A stretch of 34,989 nt of DNA, from IMG/VR virus record IMGVR_UViG_3300014499_000016, positions 1 through 34,989 of that record, one strand, 5' to 3'. A program made the position numbers and the translations under genes. Origin of the DNA: a virus. The notes below the pieces were generated by a model. The model was not told the origin of the DNA, ran no database searches, and worked only from the letters and a program-made list of their open reading frames with translations. This document shows, in pieces, positions 13,078-21,810 of the stretch (positions are counted from its first letter, which is position 1; every line of letters begins with the position of its first letter).

Positions 13078-14508
13078 TTATAACCACTTACAAGCTGAAC
13101 CTTGAATTATAGTCAGAGCATCAGAAGCATTTGCGGTACTTCCATAGATTGTTACGATTGCAGCATTTGTGCTTGTTTGCATGTTAAACCATATATGCAC
13201 GTGATAGTAATTAGCAGATCCAGAAGTGGCTGGAGTTACTGTTGCTACTGTAATTACTGTATTATCATTTATCTCTGGCCCCCATTCTGTGTTTGCAGTA
13301 GTGCTTGTCCAGAGATTAGCGCCGTATGTTATATAGGAAGTGTTAGCACTTACTCCGAGTCCTATGTGAATTCCCGCGGCGGCTGTTGCTTGATAATAAC
13401 CAAGATCACAAGTTCCACGCACTAAGGTAGAACTGGGAACAGAGGGCAAGGCTAATATATCTGTGTAACTTGTATTAACTGTTGTAATTGTTAACGTAGA
13501 AGCTACTGAGACAACAGGAGAAGCTGAAACTGCCGAGACTGCTGTTGCTACAAAAGCTGTAGTAGCAATTTGTGTTGTATTTGTACTAGCTGCCGCTGTA
13601 GGAGATGTTGGAGTTCCTGTTAATGCGGGTGATACAAGTGGGGCAGCGCCAATAGTTCCGGGGCTGACTGTAACAGCCGCAGAGCCATTAAAAGTAGTTC
13701 CCGGAGAGGCTCCACCTGTTGTAGCAAAAGTTAAAGCATCAGTAGTGGTTCCTCCGCCTGCTGTAATAGTACACGTACTTCCAAGTACACAAGATTGTCC
13801 ATTTACAGTTGTAGAGTCGTATTGTAATGCTGCATTAGGAACAGGTCCAGCAGTTACGTTTAAAGTTGGTGTAGTCGCTGGATCAATTACTGTTGGAACT
13901 AACCAAGAAGGCCAACTACCAGATGGGGCATTGAAATATGTAACTGTACCAGGATTAGAACCTGAAGTAAGACAAGCCCAACTTGAACCTGAGTATCCTC
14001 GATAACAGTCCTGAGTTACATTGTAATAAATACTTCCAGGAGCTAGTTGAATAATAGCCTCTGTGTCGATGTAACCATAAGCTCCTATAGTAGCTCTATA
14101 GCGTGGAGCTTGAATTAGGCTATTGATAAGAGTAGAGAGATTCATAGAACTCCCTGTAGCTATAAAAGGAATATTAGCACAAGGAGCAGATGCATAAGGA
14201 CAGATATTAATTGTCCATGAGCTGCCGGCTGGAGTTATTACACTATTCTGATACACGGTAGCACTGAGGACTCCTGAGCCATTTAGACTTCCTGATTGCG
14301 TAGTAACAGAGGGAGAGAGTGGAACTCCGTTGATGTTATAATTATTAATATTCGGATTATTAAAATTTGGAACAAACTGTAAACGCCAGGGACCACTAAA
14401 CCACGTAGTCCCATCTGCGTCTATGACTGTAGCACTCAGAGTCGTATTCTGCGCGACTCCTATACTAGATAAGAGAGAGATAAAAGAAAGCAAAAGAATC
14501 TTTTTCAT
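13078..14508 (-). CDS. Secreted tail-fibre-like protein B (Sec signal peptide)
   Basis: The 476-residue protein opens with a signal peptide (MKKILLLSFISLLSSIGVAQ) and a beta-rich domain to about residue 185 paralogous to protein A. The middle contains the phage tail-fibre signature LTGTPTSPTAAASTNTTQIA (TTAFV next), preceded by FNGSAAVTVSPGTIGAA. This repeat is common in receptor-binding fibres. The C-terminal 150 residues are a distinct beta domain ending SACKWL. It should therefore be a receptor-binding or surface protein, but the signal peptide suggests export. It is TAATG-coupled to a micro-ORF upstream and has a GAGGAG site inside that ORF. Two paralogues in a row suggest duplication with diverged tips. 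Confidence 0.7.
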   Translation of the reverse strand: MKKILLLSFISLLSSIGVAQNTTLSATVIDADGTTWFSGPWRLQFVPNFNNPNINNYNINGVPLSPSVTTQSGSLNGSGVLSATVYQNSVITPAGSSWTINICPYASAPCANIPFIATGSSMNLSTLINSLIQAPRYRATIGAYGYIDTEAIIQLAPGSIYYNVTQDCYRGYSGSSWACLTSGSNPGTVTYFNAPSGSWPSWLVPTVIDPATTPTLNVTAGPVPNAALQYDSTTVNGQSCVLGSTCTITAGGGTTTDALTFATTGGASPGTTFNGSAAVTVSPGTIGAAPLVSPALTGTPTSPTAAASTNTTQIATTAFVATAVSAVSASPVVSVASTLTITTVNTSYTDILALPSVPSSTLVRGTCDLGYYQATAAAGIHIGLGVSANTSYITYGANLWTSTTANTEWGPEINDNTVITVATVTPATSGSANYYHVHIWFNMQTSTNAAIVTIYGSTANASDALTIIQGSACKWL

Positions 14509-14585
14509 TAGAACTCCTCTATTCCTAAATCTTCACAGATACAATCCCAGATATGTTGATAGAAGTTATGCCCCATTAATTTCAT
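14508..14585 (-). CDS. 25-residue micro-ORF between ATP-grasp and fibre genes
   Basis: The minus strand reads a 25-codon frame (MKLMGHNFYQ, then HIWDCICEDLGIEEF). Its ATG overlaps the TAA of the ATP-grasp gene, and its TAA overlaps the ATG of fibre gene B, both as TAATG. The peptide is acidic at the C-terminus and has two Cys. It may be a real microprotein or a ribosome-coupling device. Both overlaps and the GAGGAG near its end support translation. Confidence 0.45.
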   Translation of the reverse strand: MKLMGHNFYQHIWDCICEDLGIEEF

Positions 14586-15895
14586 TATCGTAACCATCCC
14601 CAGTCTCGAATTTGTTCATATCTCCTTGTCGTGCTCTTCTCTATATCAGTTCTATACTGACAGTTTGGAATATTAATCTTCTCCATTTTTCCTTTTATAA
14701 TACCAAAAGCTCCCTCTATAGAATTCGATGCGCTTAATACAGCTCCGATATAGCCAAAATTACCACTTGTCTCTAGTTTCCCTTTTACAACCATAGCGTC
14801 ATAAAGATATATCTCCATAAGCTCTGCTAAGTCTTTCGGATCAATTCCTTCAATCGGAACTCCCTTAGCCTTCGGGACTCTAATCTCTGTGGGGTACGGA
14901 GGAATAGATAAAGTAACAGCAGCACCAAAAGAACCGCCGCCCCATTTAATAGTAGGATTTTTTCCGCTGGAAATATCAAAGAGCATATCACCAAAACCAT
15001 CACCATACATCGTAGCAATGGTCGGATCAGAGACGTAGCCGAAACGTGGTGTCCATTCAAGACCATAGAAGGTATCCTCTGTTACAATTGAATTTAGATC
15101 AATTATTCCTCGGTAACGCATTTGCCGAAGGATAGGTTCGACTTTCGCTAAACCTTCTTTATAAATCTTCATCTCTTCGTTCATGGCAAAAACAAGATTT
15201 CCTGAGCATCCTGTATTTGGACCTTTGTTATCATTCATAAACTTCTTCTCTTCAAGAGTCCCTGTCTGGAGGAAGAATTGAGTTCCATTGAAATAAGCAG
15301 CAACTCCTATTTCCTCCCCTGTTACGAATTCTTGAAGGATAAAAGGATTATTCTTCGATCTTTTCCATAGGTCGTCGATGAATTCGATTAAATCTTCAGC
15401 ACTCTTAGCTACATAGGTAAGAGATTTATCATCTGATCCTCCACTACCTTCGTAGGGTTTATATACATAACGCTTGCCTGTTTTTTTAATAAACGCTTTT
15501 CCTTCTGAAGCAGTCTCAAAACGCTCAAAAGGAGGGACATTTATCCCTGCCTCTTTCATGGTATTAAGACCAAATTCTCTATCATCCTCAAGCATGTGTT
15601 CTATATAACCATCACCGAAGGTTGGAACTCCTTCTAGACGACAAGCCTCAGCTTGTTTTTGTGTGCCGGTAAGATCAAAAAGGCTAAGATCATATCCTTT
15701 ATAAGATGGAAAGCCATAACCTAGAAGATGCCGGCGCTGATCTACATGATGAACCTTAGGCTCAGGAATCAAGCCACGTAGCACATCTTCATATTCCGGT
15801 TTAGATAAGAAATAATCCACCTTATGCCCTTCAGCTATTAAACGAAGGACAAACCAAGCACCCATTCCAGAATATGAAGACATTGCTATTTTCAT
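14585..15895 (-). CDS. PurD-like ATP-grasp ligase
   Basis: The 436 residues show an N-terminal Rossmann-type pre-ATP-grasp domain (about 1-105), then an ATP-grasp fold: YVYKPYEGSGG (143-153, nucleotide-binding Lys146 and glycine loop), ILQEFVTGEE (186-195), NKGPNTG (223-229, as in PurD DxGPNTGG) and GLEWTPRFG (278-286, metal-binding Glu). The family relative is GAR synthetase, which joins glycine to phosphoribosylamine, but the second metal-site Asn of PurD is Thr here and the substrate may differ. The gene sits in the late structural operon next to fibres, not with purine genes. It may modify a small molecule or protein. It follows a TAAAATG coupling with the small gene at 15897. Confidence 0.75.
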   Translation of the reverse strand: MKIAMSSYSGMGAWFVLRLIAEGHKVDYFLSKPEYEDVLRGLIPEPKVHHVDQRRHLLGYGFPSYKGYDLSLFDLTGTQKQAEACRLEGVPTFGDGYIEHMLEDDREFGLNTMKEAGINVPPFERFETASEGKAFIKKTGKRYVYKPYEGSGGSDDKSLTYVAKSAEDLIEFIDDLWKRSKNNPFILQEFVTGEEIGVAAYFNGTQFFLQTGTLEEKKFMNDNKGPNTGCSGNLVFAMNEEMKIYKEGLAKVEPILRQMRYRGIIDLNSIVTEDTFYGLEWTPRFGYVSDPTIATMYGDGFGDMLFDISSGKNPTIKWGGGSFGAAVTLSIPPYPTEIRVPKAKGVPIEGIDPKDLAELMEIYLYDAMVVKGKLETSGNFGYIGAVLSASNSIEGAFGIIKGKMEKINIPNCQYRTDIEKSTTRRYEQIRDWGWLR

Positions 15896-15896
15896 T

Positions 15897-16049
15897 TTAT
15901 TTTCCTTGCTGTGCTACTTTTTCACACAGTTCAGTGTGGCCCATTCCACCCTTCTTCTTCGGACCCTGGTGCATTTGATTATCTGCACTTGTCCGATCCT
16001 GTTGTGCTTTTGCTTCTTTTATAGAGAGAGTTGCATCTTGTCCACTCAT
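15897..16049 (-). CDS. Small hydrophilic 50-residue protein
   Basis: The ATG at 16049 lies just after the stop of the previous gene (TAAAATG) and is preceded by AAGGAGTGAATAA; its stop is next to the ATP-grasp start. The product is polar and helical, with a Lys/Gly-rich patch (GPKKKGGMGHTELCEKVAQQ) and one Cys. No family is recognised. Spacing, ribosome binding site and coupling on both sides support it as a gene. Confidence 0.6.
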   Translation of the reverse strand: MSGQDATLSIKEAKAQQDRTSADNQMHQGPKKKGGMGHTELCEKVAQQGK

Positions 16050-16050
16050 T

Positions 16051-17940
16051 TTATTCACTCCTTCTTCGGCTTCGCCGAGTTCTATGATGCGTTGTATGCT
16101 CTTCCGAGGTAGTAGGAAAGAGTATATGTGAGAGAGGTTTACCTAGTACAGGAATAGTCTGCTGAAGAATATCACGGCCTAGAGGTTTTTTAGTCTTTCC
16201 TTCTCCGGCATTTACGACATCTTCTATATCAGTTACGCCCGTTCCAATCATAGGTCCAAGAAGAGCATTTGCTAATCTATGTCCTTTGATTGCATTTGTA
16301 TAGTTGTAAAAAGCTCCTGCTGCACCTATATGTGCGAGCATATCAAAGTAGGTAGAGGTAAAGCTTCCTACTCCATTTTGAAAAGCTAGATTAGAATAGT
16401 CTTTATTAAGTTCTTCTTTTGATTGTTTTAAAGACCCCGTTCTACCAAATAACTCAGCACTCTTTAATAGGGGAGCTACGGCAGGAAAAACTATTCCAAG
16501 AGTTCCTACAAATTGTGCAATTCCTTTTATATCTCCTGCTTTACTCATCTTAACAAGTTCTCTTCTGAGATAGGCAGTTTCAGAGTTTATAAAAGAATGA
16601 TACATAAAAGCTCCTCGTGCTATGAAATTCCTATTCTGAAGAAGAGAGTTATCTATTGTTTTTTGAAAGAAGAATCTATTATTTACAAAATGATATACCC
16701 CTTTTTGAAGTTGTTCTTCTGTTAGTTTTCCTTGTTGTTTGATTACGTCCTCGGGGTTTATGCCCATTTCAGCTAATTCAGCTAAGGCTCTCTTATTCCC
16801 TTTAAGTGCTGCATTAGCCCAGAAGATTGCGGAATGAAATCCAACTGCTCCGGCAGCACTTAGTTGTTTCAAACGAAACCAGTTAAAAAGTGGCTGATGG
16901 ATACTTTTCTGAATAATAGAAGCTGCTGTAGGACTTTTAGTCCACTCGGCTATTTTCCCTGAGCGTGCTAGGAGGTCAGAGTGAATAACATCCCACATAG
17001 TAGTTGCATGAATTGAAGAGGATTCAACAGTTTTAAGCATTGAATCTTTATCTACTTGTAAAAGTGCTTTACCTATTGCTGAGATAGGAGCACTCATAGG
17101 TAAGTGAAAGTATTGTCCTATGTGGGGAATAGCGACTAAGGGAATTTGCATTGTTCTGAAAAGAGAACTTGCTACTCGTTCCCATTCCTTTGGACTTGTA
17201 TAAGTTGGTTCTGTGTTGAGAAGAGGAATTTGTCGAGCCTCTGAATTTCCTTGTCTTCTGAATTTATTTACGATAGAAAACTGCCTATTCATCTCTACAG
17301 CGGAGCCTGCTTGGGGAGTTTTAGTTCCCTTAGCAAATGTTGTATCTTTTAATTCATTAGATACAATAGAGGCAAGTCTCTGACCATTCATTTGAATCCT
17401 GGGATCGGTATGCTCTAGTTGCTCTGCTATGATAGGAGCTATGTTCTCATAGTGTGCTCCAAGAGATCCGACAATTCCATCAAGTCTAGCTTGGGCTCTA
17501 TGGTATAAATTAAGTTGCTCAAGAGTCATTTGTGAGCTATTCGAGAGTCCAGTCTGGGGATTTAGATTCTGCCCAAGAATCTTCTTTGTTACATTTTGAA
17601 TAGGTTGATTATTCTTTACAGCATAGTCATGAATATCCCCTATTGTAGAAGTCTTTAAAGGAAGAGCATTCCTAGCTGCATCTGAACTTTGATGCCAATT
17701 TTTCAAAGCATCTACGTTCTTAGAATACTCCCCAAGAGCGCTAAGTCTGATTCTATGATACTCTGCTAATTGCTCTCCTACTACTTTTCCTCCGGCAGTT
17801 AGACCTGTTTCCCACTCCTTATTTCCAGCAAGAGAAAGAATATCCCTACCTAAAGAAGTCTTTTCTAAAGTGCCAGCAATAGCTTCTGCACCTTCTCCTT
17901 TAGTAAAAGAATCCGCAGCTAAGGCTAAAAGTCCACCCAT
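16051..17940 (-). CDS. Large internal virion/ejection protein candidate
   Basis: This is a 629-residue protein with no recognised enzyme motif. It is mostly helical with hydrophobic stretches (LVAIPHIGQYFHLPMS, IAQFVGTLGIVFPAVAPLL, FYNYTNAIKG) and a very basic C-terminus (HHRTRRSRRRSE). Size, helical content and position after the tail genes fit an internal core protein that is ejected into the host cell envelope with DNA, like T7 gp15/gp16 or P22 gp16/gp20. It starts with TAATG overlap at the end of the 869-residue gene. Role is inferred from context. Confidence 0.55.
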   Translation of the reverse strand: MGGLLALAADSFTKGEGAEAIAGTLEKTSLGRDILSLAGNKEWETGLTAGGKVVGEQLAEYHRIRLSALGEYSKNVDALKNWHQSSDAARNALPLKTSTIGDIHDYAVKNNQPIQNVTKKILGQNLNPQTGLSNSSQMTLEQLNLYHRAQARLDGIVGSLGAHYENIAPIIAEQLEHTDPRIQMNGQRLASIVSNELKDTTFAKGTKTPQAGSAVEMNRQFSIVNKFRRQGNSEARQIPLLNTEPTYTSPKEWERVASSLFRTMQIPLVAIPHIGQYFHLPMSAPISAIGKALLQVDKDSMLKTVESSSIHATTMWDVIHSDLLARSGKIAEWTKSPTAASIIQKSIHQPLFNWFRLKQLSAAGAVGFHSAIFWANAALKGNKRALAELAEMGINPEDVIKQQGKLTEEQLQKGVYHFVNNRFFFQKTIDNSLLQNRNFIARGAFMYHSFINSETAYLRRELVKMSKAGDIKGIAQFVGTLGIVFPAVAPLLKSAELFGRTGSLKQSKEELNKDYSNLAFQNGVGSFTSTYFDMLAHIGAAGAFYNYTNAIKGHRLANALLGPMIGTGVTDIEDVVNAGEGKTKKPLGRDILQQTIPVLGKPLSHILFPTTSEEHTTHHRTRRSRRRSE

Positions 17941-20549
17941 TAGAAGTCAATCCTTTCTCTATCTCCAGTAGAAGTAAGAAGATCACTTATAGAGGTATCT
18001 ATATCAGCGATCTTCTCTTGTGATTTTAAATTCTTAGCTCCTTTTTGAAACAGAGCAAAACGATCTCCAGATAGAATCTTATGCGCTGCTAAAGCAGCTT
18101 TCTTAGCTTTAGGATCACCTGAGAACATCTCTTTAAGATTCTTCTGCTCTTCTAAAGTCTTTTCTACAAGAAGTTGATGTTGCCATTGCGTAGGATTCCA
18201 CATATCTCCTTGAGTACTTCTGAAGATATTATGCGCTTTCGGCCATCTCCCACTTCCTAAGAAGTTATCGACATGATTATAGATAGCTTTAGCATAATAT
18301 GCTAATTGATCCTCAGTTGGCCGCCGGCCACTCATAAACTTCTGAGCTTTTGTAGATTCTGTTAGACGCTCTTCAAGAGCCTTACCAAATTCTTTAGGCA
18401 TCCCTTTTATGTAGTTATACATAAAGCCGAGAAAATTAGGATTCTGTACACCTTCTCTAGTATTCTGATGTTCAAAATACACTCCCGCATCTTTAAGAGC
18501 TTTGGGATAGAAATGCGCACTTAAATCTTTAGCAAAATCCTCATCATCCATATCAGTAAAGAACTCAGTTAGGGTCTTTCCCTGAGCTTTAGCTTTTTTT
18601 ATATGTTGCTGGAGCCTTATTTTATAATCAGGAGTAGCCTGATACCTAGCTGATGGTTGGCCGTATTTATCAACAGTACGTTCTGATCTAATTTTTAAAG
18701 CTGGAGCATCTTTCCGTCTCTTAGCGATTTTTGTAGCCTTCTCAGGAGGGTCAGTGCCTAGTACATCTTCAGCCTTTGCTCCTACCTTTTGCACGGCTTT
18801 AGCATACTCTTGTTCAGCCATCTTTTTAATATCTTCAGGCTTCATCATCTTAACAATGGCTGGCCCTTGTTTAGCTACCTTAGCAGTTACTTTGGCTATA
18901 TAATATTCAAGAGTATTCTTAGCCGCGGGCTTTGCTAGAGTCTTAGGTACAGTAGTTTGCGTTACCTCCTCAAGTCCTTTTACATTCTTACTAAGCTCCG
19001 AGCCTGCTTTAGTCATAAGCTCATTTAATCTTGAATTCAAATACTTTGCATCCTCGCTCCCTGGTTCTATATCAGAAAGTCTCTTACCTGTTGCTCCTAA
19101 GAGTGCTCTAATATATCGAGCAGATGAAAGTACCGGACCCCAACGAGCAGGGTCTTCACTCATAAGTCCAAGTTCCTTATCTTTAATACTCTCCCTTGTA
19201 AGTCCTGATTGTTCCGTATCATGGATATGATGTAAAGCATCTAGGAATATAGACTGCTGAGCAGGTACTCCGCCAGCGATAAGATTATTCCCTATCTCAG
19301 TCTTATGATCTTCATAAATTTCCTCAGAGGTAGCTCTTCTTTTTCCCTCTTTTCCCAGATCAAGAGTCTCAGCTTTCTTTGCCCACTTTTCAGGAGCTAG
19401 GTCTATTAACTTCTTAAGTCCTAATCCAACAACATCCATAACACCATGAAAAACAGTAAAATTAAGAGCATCTCTCCATGCTTGACCTTTATCTCCTTCA
19501 GGACGTGTTGCAACTCCATAAGCCAAGCCCTCAGTTCCAGCCATTAGATAACCAAAAGTCTTCTTACCTAGCGGAGTCTTTAAAAGGCTCCTTGTTAGTG
19601 GAGAACCCTCAGCAACAGCTTCTAAAGGTGCCATTCCGAGGGATAAAGCCGCAAAAATAGGAAACTGCCCAGCCGCCTCTGCTGTGCCTCCAGTAGCTTT
19701 AGACAAAAGCCCACCATAAGTAGGCATAGCCTCTGCCCAGAACTCATGATTCTCAGCTTGAATTCTAGCTCCCCTGGCAACTACACTCTCCTTATGCTGC
19801 ACCGAGGTAATCTGATTATGTAAACTCATCATTTGCTCATGCCAGGGTTTTCTTAAATCAGCCTGTCTTTGAGCATCTGGTTTAGCTCTCTCAGCTTGTT
19901 GATTATGATAAAGAGCTACGACATCATCAATTGTATTGCCTAGAGCATTTGCTAACATCCCATAAACCCTAGCAGTTGAGGCAAGGCCGCTATCTAAACC
20001 ATGCTTTAGATCATGAATCATAGAGTTATTATAAGCATCATCGATATTATAATTAACAGCCTCTTTATAAGCCTGCTTCATCCATAGACTCTTATCAATA
20101 GGGTCCATATGAAGCTGACTAGGCTCGGAACCGTATAGAGGCCGAATCATCTTATCATAATAATGCGAAGCAACTCTTTCTTTCTGTTTATCATCATAAT
20201 TTGAGAGCATAGCATCATTAGCAACAGTCTTCCATCTATGAAGACTATTAGAAAGTCCGTCATAGGGATCATCTAAAAGATAAGGATTAAGCTGGGTGTT
20301 CTTCAGCGCCTCTATCTTATTAGCTTTATCCAATGAGCTAATAGATGAGTATTTTTGCCTTATCTTATCATCTGCCGCCTCAGCTCTCTCTACAGCAATC
20401 CCATAAGCCCCTGCATCTCTAGGAGAAAGCCTATCAGGAACTTTAGTTCTGATCTGATTCGTCGGGCTCTTCGTCTGTATCTGGGTTATAAGAGGCTGCG
20501 GAGCTAATTCCTGTCCCTGCGGCGCCTGTGGTATCGTCTGTGCTGGCAC
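17940..20549 (-). CDS. Large internal virion/ejection protein candidate (869 residues)
   Basis: This is the second largest protein in the window, helical, with a Pro/Gln-rich N-terminus (residues 1-30) and long charged helices (residues about 50-250). Gly/Ala-rich hydrophobic patches suggesting membrane contact lie around residues 285-360. A transglycosylase or peptidase motif was not recognised. The start is GTG 20549, supported by AGGAGGAAAGGAGGAA upstream, which places 107 bases of overlap with the preceding gene. Position and helical character again suggest an internal virion protein that enters the cell with DNA. Confidence 0.55.
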   Translation of the reverse strand: MPAQTIPQAPQGQELAPQPLITQIQTKSPTNQIRTKVPDRLSPRDAGAYGIAVERAEAADDKIRQKYSSISSLDKANKIEALKNTQLNPYLLDDPYDGLSNSLHRWKTVANDAMLSNYDDKQKERVASHYYDKMIRPLYGSEPSQLHMDPIDKSLWMKQAYKEAVNYNIDDAYNNSMIHDLKHGLDSGLASTARVYGMLANALGNTIDDVVALYHNQQAERAKPDAQRQADLRKPWHEQMMSLHNQITSVQHKESVVARGARIQAENHEFWAEAMPTYGGLLSKATGGTAEAAGQFPIFAALSLGMAPLEAVAEGSPLTRSLLKTPLGKKTFGYLMAGTEGLAYGVATRPEGDKGQAWRDALNFTVFHGVMDVVGLGLKKLIDLAPEKWAKKAETLDLGKEGKRRATSEEIYEDHKTEIGNNLIAGGVPAQQSIFLDALHHIHDTEQSGLTRESIKDKELGLMSEDPARWGPVLSSARYIRALLGATGKRLSDIEPGSEDAKYLNSRLNELMTKAGSELSKNVKGLEEVTQTTVPKTLAKPAAKNTLEYYIAKVTAKVAKQGPAIVKMMKPEDIKKMAEQEYAKAVQKVGAKAEDVLGTDPPEKATKIAKRRKDAPALKIRSERTVDKYGQPSARYQATPDYKIRLQQHIKKAKAQGKTLTEFFTDMDDEDFAKDLSAHFYPKALKDAGVYFEHQNTREGVQNPNFLGFMYNYIKGMPKEFGKALEERLTESTKAQKFMSGRRPTEDQLAYYAKAIYNHVDNFLGSGRWPKAHNIFRSTQGDMWNPTQWQHQLLVEKTLEEQKNLKEMFSGDPKAKKAALAAHKILSGDRFALFQKGAKNLKSQEKIADIDTSISDLLTSTGDRERIDF

Positions 20550-21795
20550 TGGGTTCCTCCTTTCCTCCTATGAGTTTTTGATAATAAGCAGTAGTTCCAT
20601 CTACTGTTTGTTTATATGTTTTAAGAGTCTCTTTAGCAGTGTTGATTTGCTCATCAAGGCTCTTGATAACTGATGGATCAGCTTTTACCATACTATTCTT
20701 TTGTGTCTCTAGCGATCCAATAGTCTTAGTAAGATCGGAAATAGTCTTTACCGAGTCTGTTTTAAATTTCTCATATGCCTTATTTTGCTCAATAGGATCA
20801 GCATCCTTAGTTTCAAGTTTCGCTCTAAATTCACTAATATTAAGTCCGGCTTGATTTGATTGCTCTAGTAATTTATATCCAAACTGAGTTCTCGCTAAAT
20901 CCTGCCTTCCTTGAATCTGGGCCTGAAGCCTATCCCAAGAATTCTGCGCTTGTACATAAGCTCTCGCATCCATTCTATTCTGCTGTAGAGCAGTCTTATC
21001 TAAATTCCCCTGAACAGTCATCTGAGTTCTTATCAAAGGAATCATAGCTTTCATAGTTTCCTGATTCAATTTCTGCTCTTGAAGCTGTGCTTGATATTTA
21101 GCAATAGCAGCTTGATTTGGAACAAGAGCCTGTGGTTGCGCCTGTTGAAACTGCTGTGCTAGACTCTGTGTTGCAGCTTCTTGTCCTTGCTGCACTCCCT
21201 TATGCTCAGCAGAAGCATTAGCTTTCGGGTCAGTAAAATCAATCTGAAATCCTTTAGCTATTCCTTTTCTCAGAGTATTATCTGCTAAGAGTTGATTCTG
21301 TCTTGATGTATTCCTTTCGATAACCACCTGCGCTTGAGCATACGCAGGTGAGTCTTTTGGAATCTGTTTTGCTTGATCAATCTGTGCTTGTAAGGTAAGT
21401 AATTGATGTGTCCCATCTGCAATCTTTTTTGACTTCTGATTCTCTATCGCAGTTTCAAATCCAGATACAGCGTTCATAGCTCCTGTGATAGCATTAGCTA
21501 TCCCTTGTCTGTGAGCATTTTTCCTACCTACAACAGGACGATTATCTGGATTGATAAAAGGAGCTTGCTTATTCTGCGCTTGATTTTGAAGTGGAACTCC
21601 TGGAGTCTCTCCTCCAAGCATAGGAGTAGCGGCTGCTTGAGCACTTTTTAGAAGCTCTGCATTTTGACCTGAGTACATAGATAAGAGTGAAGCTATATCA
21701 GAACCCCCACCTGACCCTGCGGCAGGTACAGCTCCTCCATTAGCTATATTAGTCGGAAGAATAGACCCGTTGTATGTAGAAACTCCATCACTCAT
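20443..21795 (-). CDS. Gln-rich coiled-coil internal virion protein candidate
   Basis: This is a 450-residue protein very rich in Gln and Ala. It has an N-terminal low-complexity region, a long helical middle (KYQAQLQEQKLNQETMKAMI and neighbouring helices, about residues 230-310), and a coiled coil at residues about 325-400 (ISDLTKTIGSLETQKNSM). The C-terminus is acidic and disordered (DTDEEPDESDQN). It lies between a small structural gene and the 869-residue gene and overlaps the latter by 107 bases. It may form part of the internal core. No enzyme motif is visible. Confidence 0.55.
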   Translation of the reverse strand: MSDGVSTYNGSILPTNIANGGAVPAAGSGGGSDIASLLSMYSGQNAELLKSAQAAATPMLGGETPGVPLQNQAQNKQAPFINPDNRPVVGRKNAHRQGIANAITGAMNAVSGFETAIENQKSKKIADGTHQLLTLQAQIDQAKQIPKDSPAYAQAQVVIERNTSRQNQLLADNTLRKGIAKGFQIDFTDPKANASAEHKGVQQGQEAATQSLAQQFQQAQPQALVPNQAAIAKYQAQLQEQKLNQETMKAMIPLIRTQMTVQGNLDKTALQQNRMDARAYVQAQNSWDRLQAQIQGRQDLARTQFGYKLLEQSNQAGLNISEFRAKLETKDADPIEQNKAYEKFKTDSVKTISDLTKTIGSLETQKNSMVKADPSVIKSLDEQINTAKETLKTYKQTVDGTTAYYQKLIGGKEEPSASTDDTTGAAGTGISSAASYNPDTDEEPDESDQN

Positions 21796-21810
21796 AAGAT
21801 ACTCCTCTCA

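Noticed and set aside
11683-14508. Diversity-generating retroelement targeting the fibre-like genes
   Set aside because: No reverse transcriptase gene and no template-repeat copy of the C-terminal ends were noticed in the window.
14508-15895. Graspetide-type peptide cluster (ATP-grasp plus short precursor)
   Set aside because: The enzyme looks PurD-like rather than like graspetide ligases, and the 25-residue ORF lacks a leader and core repeat.
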